Positions 37,661 through 50,640 of a stretch of 64,000 nt of DNA are shown here, in pieces; positions within the stretch are counted from its first letter, which is position 1, and each line of letters begins with the position of its first letter. The stretch comes from Atopsyche davidsoni (taxonomy: Eukaryota; Arthropoda; Insecta; Trichoptera; Hydrobiosidae): the NCBI GenBank assembly GCA_022113835.1, contig JAILWY010000015.1, positions 5,094,001 through 5,158,000 of the forward strand, given 5' to 3'. The position numbers and the translations under genes are program-made. The notes under the pieces are model-generated. The model saw nothing but the letters and a program-made list of their open reading frames with translations, made no database searches and had not been told where the DNA came from.

Positions 37661-39760
37661 TAGTGATATTTCAGTTTATTTCACAGGAAAAGAGAACGAT
37701 TCATACAACTGTTTTACATGGTAATAAATAAACTGAAAAAAATAGCGAGGTCTAAAATTATAAAAATATTTTGTTAAATTTATATAGCACGGAATCAGAT
37801 AGTATTTGAACATTATTTACGATCCATTTTCTCATCAAACTAAAATAAAAAATATTTAAAATTATCCGTAAGATGTACGCATCTGTTTGCATCGTTGATT
37901 ATTTCTTAACATTTAGTTAATCTTTGATATTCAAATCAAAAGATACCGCAGGGTAGTTTTCAATACTATTTTATTGAAACGTGAAATAAATAAATAAGCA
38001 TTTTCGGAGTACGAATGAAGTAAACTTGTAATGCTCCACCCTCTATGGTGGTTTCATTGGCCACTTCAACTTAATGATGGTTTTGAACTTTGTCATTTTT
38101 GGTTCAAAGCCAAGTAATTACCATGAAATAAAATAAATGCCACAATTTAGTTTTATAAAGTATAAGTTTTATTACTTTACAATCAATACAGACAAATAGA
38201 TTTAAAAGTAATCGAAAATAAATCAAACCAATATTTTTTTACAGAACATGATGTGAGTCGTCCATTTACAAAAACTGCTCTGGGTATGTTTAACAAAACT
38301 AAACATTCCAAAAATAATCTTGTTAGTTCTTTTTCGGTTATTGTCTAAAGAACTGATTCATTATTAAAAAAATACTTAAAACAGTATTCATCAATTTAGT
38401 AAAAATCTGGAAACCCATCAAGAAAACTATAACTAAATATAGTGAATCACATAAGTAGATACCATGAGCTGTGAGATACTATGTATATCTCGCCTTGTTA
38501 TATTTTCAATATCTTCGGCCGCACTCTAGCTCCCAACAATGGGACTCAATGATGCAATAAAAAAAGGATTTGGGTTTACCCCACATCCTCTGGCAACATT
38601 CGCCATTGTCGGGAATTCCCCGAATCTGCTCTGTTCAATGATATTTCCGTCTCCACCGACAGCACTGAGAGCCCCTCAAGAATATGCTGGACATCGTTAC
38701 ACGAATGAATTAATGAAAAAAATATTAAATATTAACCCTTTTTAACATAAAATCTGATTACACAAATATCAAAGTATCCCTTGAATTAGATTGATAATTT
38801 TAAATAAATATAAATATATTTGAAAAATTAAACAAGTCCTTTAATTTGTCACAGTAAACATTTTTATGGTTTGCTGAAAAATATGTTAATAAATAATATT
38901 TTATGGTTGATTCTGGTGCTTACAGTTCTGTGGGTTCAAATGTCTTTTAATTGATTCATAAGGAACAATTATTATTTTATCAGCTGATTGATAAAAAGCC
39001 ATATAGCCATAGACTAAGGTTTAATTTGACAAATTCCAAACATGTCCGGATAAATAATCAATCACCAAGGCAAAGGCACAATAGTTTTGCTTAACAATTA
39101 CTGTACCTGACCCTCAGGTAGCGCCATATTTTTTTTACCGACGCGATGACCTTATTGCACCAAGAGTCTAAAACCGCAATAATAAGAGCTAAACCAGGAA
39201 TAAATAGCTCCATAACAAATAAAAATTATTATGGATAAATTGTTGTATTTTTAGACAGTACGTACAAACGACTTCGTTTAGTCATAATAAGAACAAAAAC
39301 GTGTTAAAATCACAAAAATTATATTTATTTTAAATTATTATATTTTATTACTGAAATTATGATAAATAAGATCTTTGTTATTAAAAACAAGGCGAATATT
39401 TGAAATTAAAGTCCTCTTTCACGAGTGAACTAAAATGCCAACCGCATAATGCCTAGCTTCAGTGCAAACGGATTATAAAATTAAACACAAATGTTTATTA
39501 AACGAAATAGTCATGTGTGCAGCGGGCTCGCGTAGTCTGGCACGGAGAAGAGAGGAAACTGCCAATGGTGTTACAGAATATCCTATGCTAAGGATGCTCT
39601 ACACAGATTAAATAAAAATTATTTACTTTATTTTAACATTTAAATGCTAATATTAAAATCGTAAATACTTTCATATTTATTTATGACAAATGAGATTAGT
39701 TTTAATATTTACAAAGTAGTATATTTTAAATATGTAAACATATAAACACACATTTATCTA
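37661..39760. other. AT-rich non-coding stretch
   Basis: About 2.1 kb of AT-rich sequence with a balanced patch at 38510-38700 covered by a 68-codon frame of no recognised identity. Confidence 0.5.
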
Positions 39761-40060
39761 GTCGCATTGCAGCCGTCCGGAGCAGGCACCGGATAGACAA
39801 AATAATTCAATAAGAAAAACTTACAGCAGGCAACGCGAACGATTTGAAAACTGTCATATCCGTGCTTAGACAGTTATGAATGTCTGCCATTAATATTCAA
39901 AATTCATATAAAACGACGACAAAATGGCGGCCGCTAAGCACGACTGTCACAAACACTAATCGCCCGTGAAGAATTGCGATGGCATCGGGCGATCCCATTA
40001 ACGAGAGATATCATTCGGTAATAGAATTTTGAACGTGGGAATTCACTATACGGGTGCTAA
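39761..40060. promoter_or_regulatory. Island 18 with YY1/Pho-type site
   Basis: AAAATGGCGGC at 39921-39931 matches the extended YY1/Pleiohomeotic consensus. Flanking it, CGTGCTTAG at 39861-39869 is the inverse of CTAAGCACG at 39934-39942. The block is GC-richer than its surroundings. A Polycomb-response or promoter-type role would fit but is inferred. Confidence 0.35.
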
Positions 40061-40670
40061 TGACTTCTATTAGAAAATTCTGGAAGCCTCTAGTGGAGAA
40101 TCTTAAGAAAGCAAAAATATATAAGGCAAATATAAAAAGAAATTCGTGCAGAATGATTACGTAATGTTTGGAAAATCATAAATTCATTGACAATGTACTT
40201 TCATACATTTCTTTGAAATTTAAAAAATAATTAGGATTCTTTACATATATGATTCATATAAAACCATCTTCAAAAAAAATTTGGATTTATCACATTAGGT
40301 TTCAACACGGAGAGCTGCCCCCAATATTTGCGATAGAAAACACTTACTCAACAATACAAAAAGTCAGAGCAGAATTAGACATTACTTGTTATAATTACCC
40401 AAACTTAATGCACAATTATTATCCTTATAAATTAATCAATACATACCTTAGCTAAAAGCATATTTTCAATGTTAAAACTAAGCAGTTAATAATATGCACT
40501 TTAGATGTTTCGTTTCCGTTCAAGAGATTTTCTTTTGTCATAGAATTTATTATAATAGTTTATTTGACATTTAAAACGTACTTGTCTAGCGGTGCAGCGG
40601 TCTACTTCAAATGTTTTCATTTTTATTTCTGAGAAGTTGTATGCGTGTATGTTATTTAAAATAAATAAAT
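40061..40670. other. AT-rich spacer
   Basis: AT-rich. The 68-codon frame at 40249-40455 is unrecognised. Confidence 0.5.
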
Positions 40671-40960
40671 ATACGTGTGGGTCCCTAGCGACTGCGAGTA
40701 TTTCACAATGCAACACCGTGCGAGATGAACGATTCTTCGAGCAGGGCCGCGGCGGTTGCGAAGCGCCTGACCTCTCAAACACTCCTTCCATATCCACTAT
40801 ATCTAAAATACAAAGCTGCTGTGAGTGGAAGTATGGCCGACGGTATAGAGATAAGCCTAGACTAAGCTCTATTCCGCTGTTTATCATAGCCTCGAGAAAC
40901 AACGTTATTGTATTATCCCTAGCATTTCCACGGCGAGCATTAGAGTTGATATACTCACAG
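40671..40960. other. GC-richer island 19, open on both strands
   Basis: A block with a 127-codon plus frame and a 133-codon minus frame that overlap almost fully. Neither has a domain or exon signals. Includes GGGCCGCGGCGG near 40744. Candidate regulatory island. Confidence 0.3.
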
Positions 40961-42580
40961 ATATATACAGAGTGATTCTAAAATTGTTACGAACAGACCT
41001 TTCAACCTAGTATTATTATTACTAGATACACGAATAACAAAAAAAATATTTGAAAACCACACGATGAATGTTGGCATCGATTTTAGTTAATTAATCCAAT
41101 ACTTCACATTTAGAAATTGAAAAAAAATTTGTCGCTAAGAATGTGACAATTATATATTTTTAAAACAAACTTAAAATAGGCACCTTTGTGAAAATATAAA
41201 ATAAAATAATTAAATCAAAAAGAAACCATATTTCATAAAAATCAAACGAATCGCACAAAAATATACAAAATTAACCAACAGGTGACAAATCTCGCCAATA
41301 AATACATAGTATAGTTTAGTAATTCGTTTTTTTTGTTTTATTATTGTTTCTTAGCTACAGAATAACATTTGCACAATGTCTAATTTAAAATAATCAATAT
41401 TTCAATATGCAAATAAATTAAAATGAATTTAAAAACTTTATTGTTGCAGTTTAAGTTAATTGCGCCATTTCCGCATTGTCTGTATAGCATTTTATACAAA
41501 TGGTGGTGTCATAAAACCAGTATTAATGGCGTTATAAAACACTTCAATACCCCATGGAGGAGCCGGGGTAAGTGTTGGCGGGCGGCCAGAATACGTAAAA
41601 CCCCGTCTGAGTCCTCAAATGATCTCTTTGAAATTTTTTCAGGACTTGTTTTGATCGGGGGTGTTTCTGCAATATATTACTTGTTTCTACGACTCACGCT
41701 TTCAATAGCTGCTGACAACCAAACAAAATAACCATATAATATACTTCAAATAGAAAAATATATGAATAAGTCATGTCTGTTGAAAACCGATAATATTTTT
41801 AAAGACATTACCTATAATTATTACTAAGACGATGAGAACTCTTTTCCCCAAAAAGGCATATCTTATTTTTTTGGTTTCTTTATATTTTCAAAATAGAAAA
41901 CTAAACCACTTCTGCAGTAATTTAATATAACTTTATTTCAATATTTTTATGTGTGTTTATCCTGGACGATACAGTTATTATATTATTAACTAAACTCCTT
42001 ACAAATACAAATGATAAATAGACTTTTCAATAAGTCTCCACTATTATTCCCTATTGCTAAATCACATCCTTAAAAAATCATTTACTGTGCAAAAACCTAT
42101 TATTTACAGATAAACACACTACAGGACAAACCCCAACACAGGATAACTGCCGCTACACCCCAAAGCCACTACTTTAGATAATTACCCCATTAATATAAAA
42201 ACATTTGTTTACAAAAATTTGCAATTATATAGAATCCTCCACTTGTCAGGTACATTAAAATCACATTAGCCCTTATCACCTGACAATCACTCTCTCTCTT
42301 TCCATAAACCTCTCCCTCTAACAATTGTTTACCTAATTGCTTATTATTATATAATATCTCACTCTGTTTGATAATGCCAACGTGAAAGGTTGGCGAAACC
42401 GGTCACAAATAAAAACGAACATGTGGAAAATCAAGTATTTTACTCAAAAATATTAAAATGGAATTCCACCAAGTACTCTCTGTCAAAAATATTGAAAAAT
42501 ATAGACTGAAGTATGTTTGAAATATAAATTATTTTATTTTTATATTACGATAATAATAACAATCCATGCGCTGTGCTCGT
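40961..42580. other. AT-rich non-coding stretch
   Basis: About 1.6 kb of AT-rich DNA. The 102-codon plus frame at 41423-41731 has a ttgttgcag acceptor-like sequence near its start but no recognisable protein similarity. Confidence 0.45.
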
Positions 42581-42910
42581 AGAACATATATAATTGAGTT
42601 GTTGGAATACCCTCGGTCTGCCACCTCGCCACCCCTGCACCCAGCCACCCCTGTGCCCCGCCACCCTTGCACCGCGACAGCTGGGGAGGTCGGGCACTCA
42701 AAATTTCCAACATTTCTGAATTCGATCGGAATCCGGGTGAAATCCAAAAGTCGTTATCGGCGCGGAATATTTTCGTTACATTTTCAAAGTGGACCCCATC
42801 ATCGGCCGCTGCTTGATTTGTTTGTTCGGATATCCGAGCACGGAACACTCGAAGCACTCTCATTGGACAGTTTTATCTCGCTATGCAGTTGGCCGGCAGT
42901 TTATTTACGG
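42581..42910. other. GC-richer island 20
   Basis: A GC-rich block starting with a C-rich minisatellite (42628-42675) and continuing through GGGGAGGTCGGGC and AATCCGGG near 42730. Several long frames overlap on both strands, none recognised. Confidence 0.35.
42628..42675 (+). repeat. 16-bp minisatellite, three units
   Basis: Three consecutive units of exactly 16 bp: gccacccctgcaccca, gccacccctgtgcccc and gccacccttgcaccgc. The strand is strongly C-rich. A fourth, degenerate gccacct occurs just upstream. Confidence 0.85.
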
Positions 42911-43690
42911 TAAACTCAATAACGCCGTAGTATACGAGAATTTTCCAATTTCACTCTGTGAACGCACAGTGCACATATCATCCCTCTATCGAAATGCATT
43001 GCTTTACATTTAAAGTTAATATAAAATGTTACCACCCATAGTATTAACTCTTGGTGACTTTTGAATTGGTTTCTTGCCAAGAAACTCGCAAGAACTTAAA
43101 AGTTCATAATTCAATAATAAGAACCGTACCATAAAAATAACATATTGGACCCATATATTTTAGATCCCATATACCGACTTAAGCGGAATTTTATTATCAT
43201 TGCAAGTATTTAATCGGAAATTTGAATTAATGTAAATTAACTGTACAAGCTATTGTGTCCATATTTACATAGAGCTTGCTCAAATCTTTAATGAATTTAC
43301 ATATATTCTTTATTAAATTAAACATACACAAATAAAATTTGAAGTACGCATACGCCTGTAAAACACTCAATAATTTTAATATTCAGTTAGAAAACTAATA
43401 AAAACATGTTTATATATCACATGTATTAAAAATAATAGCGGTTAATTACACATATATTCCTAATTATTCAATAAACAAATACGAAAATAACACTAATAAA
43501 AATATTTCAAACTACAATATGATTCTTGCACGCAACATGGCGAGAGGTGTGCGCTTAATTCTACCGACCCGGAAAACAGAAATTCGGATGATTAAGTACA
43601 GAAGTACATGATCACCGCATTGCATGATAAGATAAAAAGTAAAGTATTGATTAGCCGTGTTACAAGTTGTAATAACACATTGTTTAAAAA
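42911..43690. other. AT-rich spacer
   Basis: AT-rich with nothing recognised. Confidence 0.5.
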
Positions 43691-43800
43691 TTGCTTTATC
43701 TGAGGCGCAGGCAGCAGCCCGAGGTCGCCGGTGACGAAATATCGCGGAAACGCAGGCGAAAACGAATCGGTAAATGTATTCGATACGAAAATACCATGGG
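43691..43800. other. Small GC-rich island 21
   Basis: About 110 bp of GC-rich sequence (gaggcgcaggcagcagcccg and following). No coding or repeat identity. Confidence 0.25.
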
Positions 43801-45420
43801 AACGAAATAAAAACTTAACATTTATTGCGATTTAAATATGGGAAACGACGCGTCCAAACGGGCTTATTAACTTTTAACTCTTATGCATTTTTGAAAAAAA
43901 AAACAAAAAAGAGTCGATATAAAATTTAAATACAAGAGAAAAAACATTAACAAGAAAACTATCTTTAGACATCGCGTATAATTTATAAAAAAAAATAATC
44001 AAAAAGTAAACCCATTCCACTGAATTTCGGAATTCGCATATATGATTATTTGAAAGGTATGAATTTAAAAACCAGGAGTATTGTGTATTTTATCAGTGTG
44101 TCAGAAATATCAGATTTAAGATAGGGGCAATGAGTTTGATGATTACGATTTGTTATTTATAATTAAACAAAATTCAAACAAGCCAATATCTTTTTTGAGA
44201 TTCAACATCCGGTGGTGCCTTGCTGAAACTTCTAATAATCGGGTTTATTGCAATTATAAATTGCTATAAGTAGTTAATCTTATATCAGAATGATTGAAGA
44301 CAGAATAAACATGGCTACACACAGAAGGTGATACAAGAATTATTGAATTTTTATGGTCACGGAGGACAATGTACGAATGATTACATATACAAAGGCCTTA
44401 AACGTACATTGACATTTGATTAAGGCTGCGATGTTTTCATCCACTGGTGATTTAATATTCCAATAGGCAAGTGGTTCAGGAGGCGGCCTCACTGGGTAAA
44501 CATCTCGGGTCATGTCCGGTCAGTGACGATATTGTTGATTCATAGTGGAGTTGAAAATGTATTCGGAAGATAAGGAATACGGAGTTCAAACCGCGTTAAA
44601 TATTTTAATTTGATAAAACATGAACACAATTCATTATTCGTAAACCAAAAACAACAGCTCAATGCGAAACGTTACATATGATATGTTTAACCAACTACAG
44701 TATTAATTCAGTCATTGAGATTGAGAAATAGGGATTACCTGGAGAGCGAAAATAAATTATTTAAATGAGATACAAAAGTTTAATATCGCTATAGATTTAA
44801 AATTAAAAAATATATAAATCCATAAATATTGACAAATAAAAAACAAAAAAAATTATATTTATATTGTGTGATAACTATACTATACTGTCATTCAGTGAAT
44901 TGCAAAATTTTGATATTATACTGGTCAGTGATTCGCTTTGCCTTAATCGGCAAAGAAAGCAAGATTAATGTTAAACATGAAAAACTTATTAGGGTAAATA
45001 CTGCAAGATCAAAGTATATTTTGAATATACACAAACATTTTACGATACAGACCAGATTAAAAAACAACTTGTATGTATAAAAAAAAAAGTTTACATAATT
45101 ATTAAATTTAATGACCCACCTTGCTGCTTTTAACAGTGAACTAGTGTTTCGATCTAAAAAAAAACTGAACCGCAATCTAATTTTTCACGCAAGTCGTATA
45201 CTCCATTAGATCTTACCGCACTTATTATTTTGTGACTCCATCCACATTATACTTTTAAATAAAAACTAATCAATCAGAATAAATTGCTTTATTTCGAATA
45301 TGAATGAAAGCGTTAATTATTTGAAAATAAAGTCAATTTTTTTCACGCGGGTTGTACTGTGCAGTCATTACTCGTGTGGTATAATATATTATTCAAATTA
45401 AAAATGAACTAAAAAAATAA
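43801..45420. other. AT-rich non-coding stretch
   Basis: About 1.6 kb of AT-rich DNA with a balanced patch at 44440-44540. Short frames are composition-driven. Confidence 0.5.
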
Positions 45421-45665
45421 CTACGGATATCCCCCCGCGGGCCAGACACGCTCGGTTTCCGGCGCGATTTCAATAAGTACCTTTAATTAATCCTCGATGG
45501 GTTTTTTTAAATAATTATCCACAGGAGAAAACTAAAATAATTAGCAATAAAAATAATGCGAAGGCCAAACCGTCACGAACAGCTGAACATGTCGACGGAC
45601 AACAACTACCGCCTTGGCTGAGCTATCGATCGCCGCGACGGCGTCTCACAGGAAGCGGTAGCTAA
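45421..45665. other. GC-richer island 22
   Basis: Two GC-rich clusters: CCCCCCGCGGGCC near 45431 and TCGATCGCCGCGACGGCG near 45627, separated by TTTAATTAATCC near 45482, a homeodomain-type core. Candidate regulatory DNA. Confidence 0.3.
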
Positions 45666-46388
45666 TGAAGCATTTACTATTTCAATACAGATTTAATACT
45701 GAATATTATCGATTTTTTAAAATAATCAATTATTAAAAATATATTCATTTTAAACATTTTTATTTATCGAAAAGTATTAATGGAAAAAAAACCGATCATT
45801 TTTTACCTGATCAAATTGAGGAAATAATTATTAGAATGTTTTATTGGTAATTAATATATATTTTTTATTAAATACATATTTTTAGTATACGTTATTTTTT
45901 AGTACGAAAACCGAGAGATTGCAATGTATAATACAAAAATAAAATCAGAAGTTTTATATTGATAATTATTGGAAAATATTTTTGATGTTGTTCACTGGGC
46001 CGCTCTTGCCCCTTCGCCATTTTGACTTTGAAGCAATTTCGTATTCTGCCAGGCTTTCAAGATCATTTGGCATTACGTTTCCGCCAAATTTTAAGTCCCA
46101 TTTTCAAGGTTTAATTCTGCGCATTCGCTGTAAAATCCTTGAAAGCCGAGATCAGAAAATAAATCTACTTACGAAATATCTGCAGTATCCCATCAAATAA
46201 TATGAAGTAAAAATATATAACTGATCATTCGTAAATAACACATTTGCGGTTATTGTACCAAGGTAAATAAATAAATTAAATAAAAAGATGCTTACAGTCA
46301 ATACATTATTAATGAAGACACACTTATTAGCACACGGAATCGATACAGCTAAATCTGTTGACTGATAATAGCATGTTTGTATTTCAGG
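45666..46388. other. AT-rich spacer
   Basis: AT-rich with a balanced patch at 45990-46150. It ends in atgtttgtatttcag, a plausible splice acceptor for the following block. Confidence 0.45.
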
Positions 46389-46566
46389 CCAGTGAACCGG
46401 TTCGAACGAACCGCGAGATTACAAAAACTAAACAGACTCCTGGAGAGGGGCGGGGGGAGGAGAGCAATAATGGAGTGTCCCGGAAAAGCCGTCGCCATGG
46501 CAACCGCCTCCAAGTCAAAGCCTACCAGCGGGGCTCCTCACTACCCAGGGTGTGTCTACCAGCCAT
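46389..46566 (+). other. Candidate exon with in-frame ATG (weak)
   Basis: Begins right after an acceptor-like polypyrimidine tract and cag. A GC-rich 5' part contains GGGGCGGGGGGAGG; an ATG at 46470 opens a 32-codon frame ending TAA, with residues MECPGKAVAMATASKSKPTS near its start. A second frame through the block is also open. GC-rich codons resemble insect developmental genes, but no donor site with good consensus was found (a gg|gtgtgt near 46547 is possible) and the protein is not recognised. It may equally be an enhancer. Confidence 0.25.
46491..46504. promoter_or_regulatory. RFX X-box
   Basis: GTCGCCATGGCAAC fits GTNRCC-N2-RGYAAC, the palindromic X-box of RFX factors, at both half-sites. 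It lies within the candidate exon and could be either coding by chance or a cis-regulatory site, for example for ciliated sensory neuron genes. Confidence 0.4.
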
Positions 46567-48090
46567 AAATTAATCCAATATTTACCTTAAGTTGAGAACA
46601 ACATTCATTAATGATAATTTATAGATTGTTTATAATCAACTTTGACGTTCATTGAAATTGTTGTAACTAATTTATAAGGGTATTTTCAAAAACTAATTAA
46701 TAGGAAAATTAAATGCTCTTAATTTATAAGATGTACGCAAAGGAGTGGAAAACTCGGCAATTGCAAACCCTTTATCATAAAGAGTTTCTATGATTTCCCC
46801 GTATACGAATAGGTTAATTTAAATTTTAAAAAAAATACAATACAAATACAAATAACGTCCTTACGATCACCTTAGAAATTTGTATAAAAAAAAGAAAAGC
46901 GGAAAACAGTCCTTAAAAGAAGAGGTCCAATAGAAGAATAGAAGCACACGCGTGATCAAAGGCAGACAAGAAAAAATATAAAATATAACAAACAATTAAC
47001 ATCTAATAACTCTGTACGTTTCAAAATAATTATGTATGAAGTGCACTTGCCTTTATTTTATATTGACTACAATCATTGATATACAAGTTAAAGATAACGG
47101 CTGCGTTTTATCATTACAACACGAATAATCTATTTCAATGTTGACCTTTTCGAATTTGCAACTGTGAATCGTAATATTCAATTTTATGTTCCCACATTTA
47201 ATGATTAAGAAGATTGTCTATATAAGATCCAAAAATATCCTAATTACTTGCCTTTAAAATCTATTATAATTATTAATTTCAATCATGGCCGGAAAACTCC
47301 GCGAATTTTGTCTTTTATTTTATTTCAATACAAACAAATTAATAAATAACAATGACACAATAGAATTGAATGTTTAAAATTCAATGCACAATAGTAATAA
47401 TCGCCTTTTGTCCACGAATAATTTGATAGGATGAATGACGTCGGGGATTTCACTTTCCCAACAGTATGAATGTTATTCACCCACTTTTATCTAAATAAAA
47501 AAATCAATACTTTTGTGTTTGGTTGTTATTTAATTGCATTCCAAGCATCCATCAAAAGCATGAGTAATGGCACAAGAGATCATTGTAAACGGAACCGGCG
47601 ATAGAAAGTAATGCTGTAAATTAACGATAACAATAAAATCATACGATAATGTTTACGATTATTAAAATAAAACAATTTTTATATAATTTTATAAAAGAAG
47701 GCCGCAATCGGATGCAACATATAGGCGAGTAATTCAAAGCAACACAGGCGATTGTGGGTGTGTCTACATTTTAAAAACCCATTTCCGAGGGCTTTTTTTT
47801 CTACTTTAAATCTGAATACAACTAAAAAGTATATTGCTAGCGCCAAATTCGATCGATGTGTAGTAAAGAAATAAACACTTGACGATTAAGCGTCTGAGAA
47901 CCATGAAAGTAATAAACGTTATTCATCTACAGAAATCTGAAGGAAAAAAAAACGTGGTGAGTGTAACGAGTTTTTGAGTCCGGTTTCCGGGTAATAATGT
48001 GACTTAAGTGATACCAAACAGCAAGATATAAAAAAAACCCTGCTGTACATCGCTTTTCTATGCTTGTATATACAACATTTATATGAATTA
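46567..48090. other. AT-rich non-coding stretch
   Basis: About 1.5 kb AT-rich with no supportable feature. Confidence 0.5.
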
Positions 48091-48440
48091 ACTTCACATC
48101 TCTACAGCCGCTACGGTCGTTCAGCCAGCGACGCGGTCAGGAGGACGACAGTGGAAATATAAGTGCGCAATCCATTATTCCGAGCCGTTACATTTTCATA
48201 CAAAAAACAAACACAGCGCGACGAATCTTTAAAATTACTTCCAGTGTAATTAAAATAATCCCTTTGTCGGACGCGGCGGGGGCCCTTCGTGCCGGGGGCC
48301 GAGGATGCGAAAGGACACACAAGGACGCTGGAATTATGTCATAACAGTTTTTTTTCGTGACCAAAACCCAAACCCAAACAAAGGAGGGTAATTCTTTGGA
48401 GCCGCGCACAATGCGGATGGTATTGCGAAGCCCGAACGGG
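48091..48440. other. GC-rich island 23
   Basis: GC-rich in its outer parts (48105-48160, 48268-48340) with CGGCGGGGGCCC and GCCGGGGGCCG near 48280-48302. Two minus-strand frames of 69 and 73 codons overlap it and are unrecognised. Confidence 0.3.
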
Positions 48441-49010
48441 AAATAATGCTTTACCGTAGAAGTTTCAATGTTAAACGGAGAACAAACACAAATATTTACT
48501 TGCTAAATAATAAAAAAATCTCTAAATTAATTATTTCACTCGCTCCTTTTAATCGTATAATTCGTAATTGAATAAATTCAAAACGCTCTGACGTCTAATG
48601 GATTTCTTTTTAGAGAACAACTTCAGTGCAAAAAGCTGTTAATTTTAAAAATATCTGTTTGGCTTTCCGCTGGTGGCAAACCGTACAATATATCTTATAA
48701 TTTTACAACGTGCAATAAATATTAATAAGTTAATAAACAAGTTTCCATGCTCTTTACAGCAGAATCACTACCGTATAATATATGAAACAATATTTAATAT
48801 AATGCTGCAGTATAAATTTAATAATGAAGAATAACTTTTAACATATTTAGTTGGAAATGAATTATTTATGTATCTTACCACCCATCCAGTGGTCTCTTAG
48901 AAAGAAATGTAATCAAGTGTGTGTACCTGTAAAAAAAAAGAAATAAAAATATTAGCATTTAAATAAATTTATATCAAAAACATTATACTTGTATATTAAA
49001 ACTCTCCGCT
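48441..49010. other. AT-rich spacer
   Basis: AT-rich with nothing recognised. Confidence 0.5.
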
Positions 49011-49114
49011 CTCCCCGTTCTGATTCTTGTGTACGGCTGATAAACATAAATATAGATAGGTTCAGAGAAATGGTCTTCAATCTCTTCTAAAGATAGGCAC
49101 CAGAAAATGAAGAT
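49011..49114 (+). repeat. Repeat family A, internally deleted copy
   Basis: Starts with the family's 5' block ctccccgttctgattcttgt and then goes directly to its 3' block (gaaatggtcttcaatctctt and aggcaccagaaaatgaag). About 250 bp of the interior are missing compared with copy 1. Confidence 0.6.
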
Positions 49115-49550
49115 TAAACTGTTAAAACTTTAAAAGGATCATCATAAGAAAGAAAAGAACGGATATTCATAAACTAAAAATATACTACAGCAGTATCACC
49201 TAATCTGTGGCAGAGGTAAGAGAAGTCTAATATTCATATAAATAACAAGCTTTTAAAAGCATGTAAATACGGCGTAAATTTCTAAAAAGTATTTTATTTC
49301 CTGGATGCTTGAAAAAACAAGACTTTAACTTTTGTTCATTTTCGTTGAATATTAAAATAACTAATTATTAACATTAACTAAACACTAACTCATATTCGTC
49401 AGCAGTGCTGTGCTGACTTCTAAGGTTTCTAAGAACTGCTGTGATATATAAAATAATAAAGACATGTACTTGTTCAAAGTAAAATAATTTATAAAGAAGG
49501 TTTTGTTTCTAAGCATGTGATGAAATTGTAGTGATCCTCCATAAGGCTTT
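49115..49550. other. AT-rich spacer
   Basis: AT-rich with nothing recognised. Confidence 0.5.
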
Positions 49551-49740
49551 CCGCGAAATATTTTTCGCAGTCGTTCGCCGGGTAGGTCGGGGCTCAGCCC
49601 TGGCATATTGTGGGCATAAGTGCCCGCAGTTTCCTACGAAAAACGATTTTCCACAATGGAGAGCTCAGGCGGCACAGAGACCCCATATCTCACCCCCTCC
49701 TCCGAAAGCGCGCGCCTACCCTTTCATCTACACCTCATTC
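49551..49740. other. GC-richer island 24
   Basis: GC-rich patch with two overlapping plus frames. No domain is recognised and no exon signals are seen. Confidence 0.25.
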
Positions 49741-50524
49741 TCTGTTTCTTGGAATTAATACGTTTTTTTTTTTCTATGCGACTGTCTGTTTTATGATCTG
49801 ATTTTATTTCGTGAATATCGCATAAATCGTGTATCTGATCAAACGAAACGAATTTTTATCTTTATTTCGCGTTCGGGTGGTATTATTGTGTACCTGCGAA
49901 AAATACTTTTATCGAAAAAATGCGCTTTTATGAAGAGAAAATTTCAGTTCGCGACATACGTGAGAACACGAAATTAGATTTCCGTCCAATGTGTTCTTCT
50001 CTTTCTTTTGAACTATATTTTAGCAAAGAACATCCAAGAAAAATTTTCTGATTTAAAAACAATGATATTAAATCCGTAAACCTATATTTTTAATAACAGT
50101 TACATTTTTAAAAAAATGGGAAAGTATTATAATTCAATATTTAAACTTAAAACTGAGATGGTTCTGATTTTTTTTTTCTGAATATTTAGGCGTCGGTTTT
50201 GGACTGCTGTCGATACGCTCATACGTATAATTGAGAGCAGCAGAGTGCCGCGTGTGCCAGGAATTATTAAGTCATATGTTATCAGTGCATTAATGATGCA
50301 TAATGACCTCACATTTTACGGATAGTGCAAGCACACGTGACCATGGAGCAGTCGTTACATATAGAGCGGTACGCGACGCAAGCCGATAACACCGGAATCA
50401 GAAACTGTGCGATAACGAATATTTTTAGAACCACGTGAGCACCGCCGTTGCGTGCTTTGTACGTGATTCATCAAAAACACAGCTTACTTGACATTGAGGG
50501 CCTATGGAGTAAAAGCCCTGAAAT
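49741..50524. other. AT-rich spacer
   Basis: AT-rich with a balanced patch at 50220-50460. Nothing was recognised. Confidence 0.5.
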
Positions 50525-50640
50525 CAAAGCCCTCTTACACACGTCGCGACACAAATTGCAACCGGCTTGCGTTATGCCATAAACACCACCCACAATATAG
50601 GGTTGCAAGTTGTGTCGCGACGTGTGAAGAAGGCTTAATA
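50525..50640. mobile_element. Palindromic MITE family B, complete copy
   Basis: Left arm 50527-50563 and right arm 50600-50636 are inverted copies of about 37 bp with one indel and two substitutions, separated by 36 bp. The arms contain acacacgtcgcgacacaa or its inverse. The right end reads GGCTTAA. With almost no interior it is a classic non-autonomous foldback element; the superfamily is not identified. Confidence 0.7.

Noticed and set aside
40501..40975. Overlapping 133- and 127-codon frames on opposite strands
   Set aside because: Mutual overlap over most of their length and no similarity; explained by a stop-poor island.
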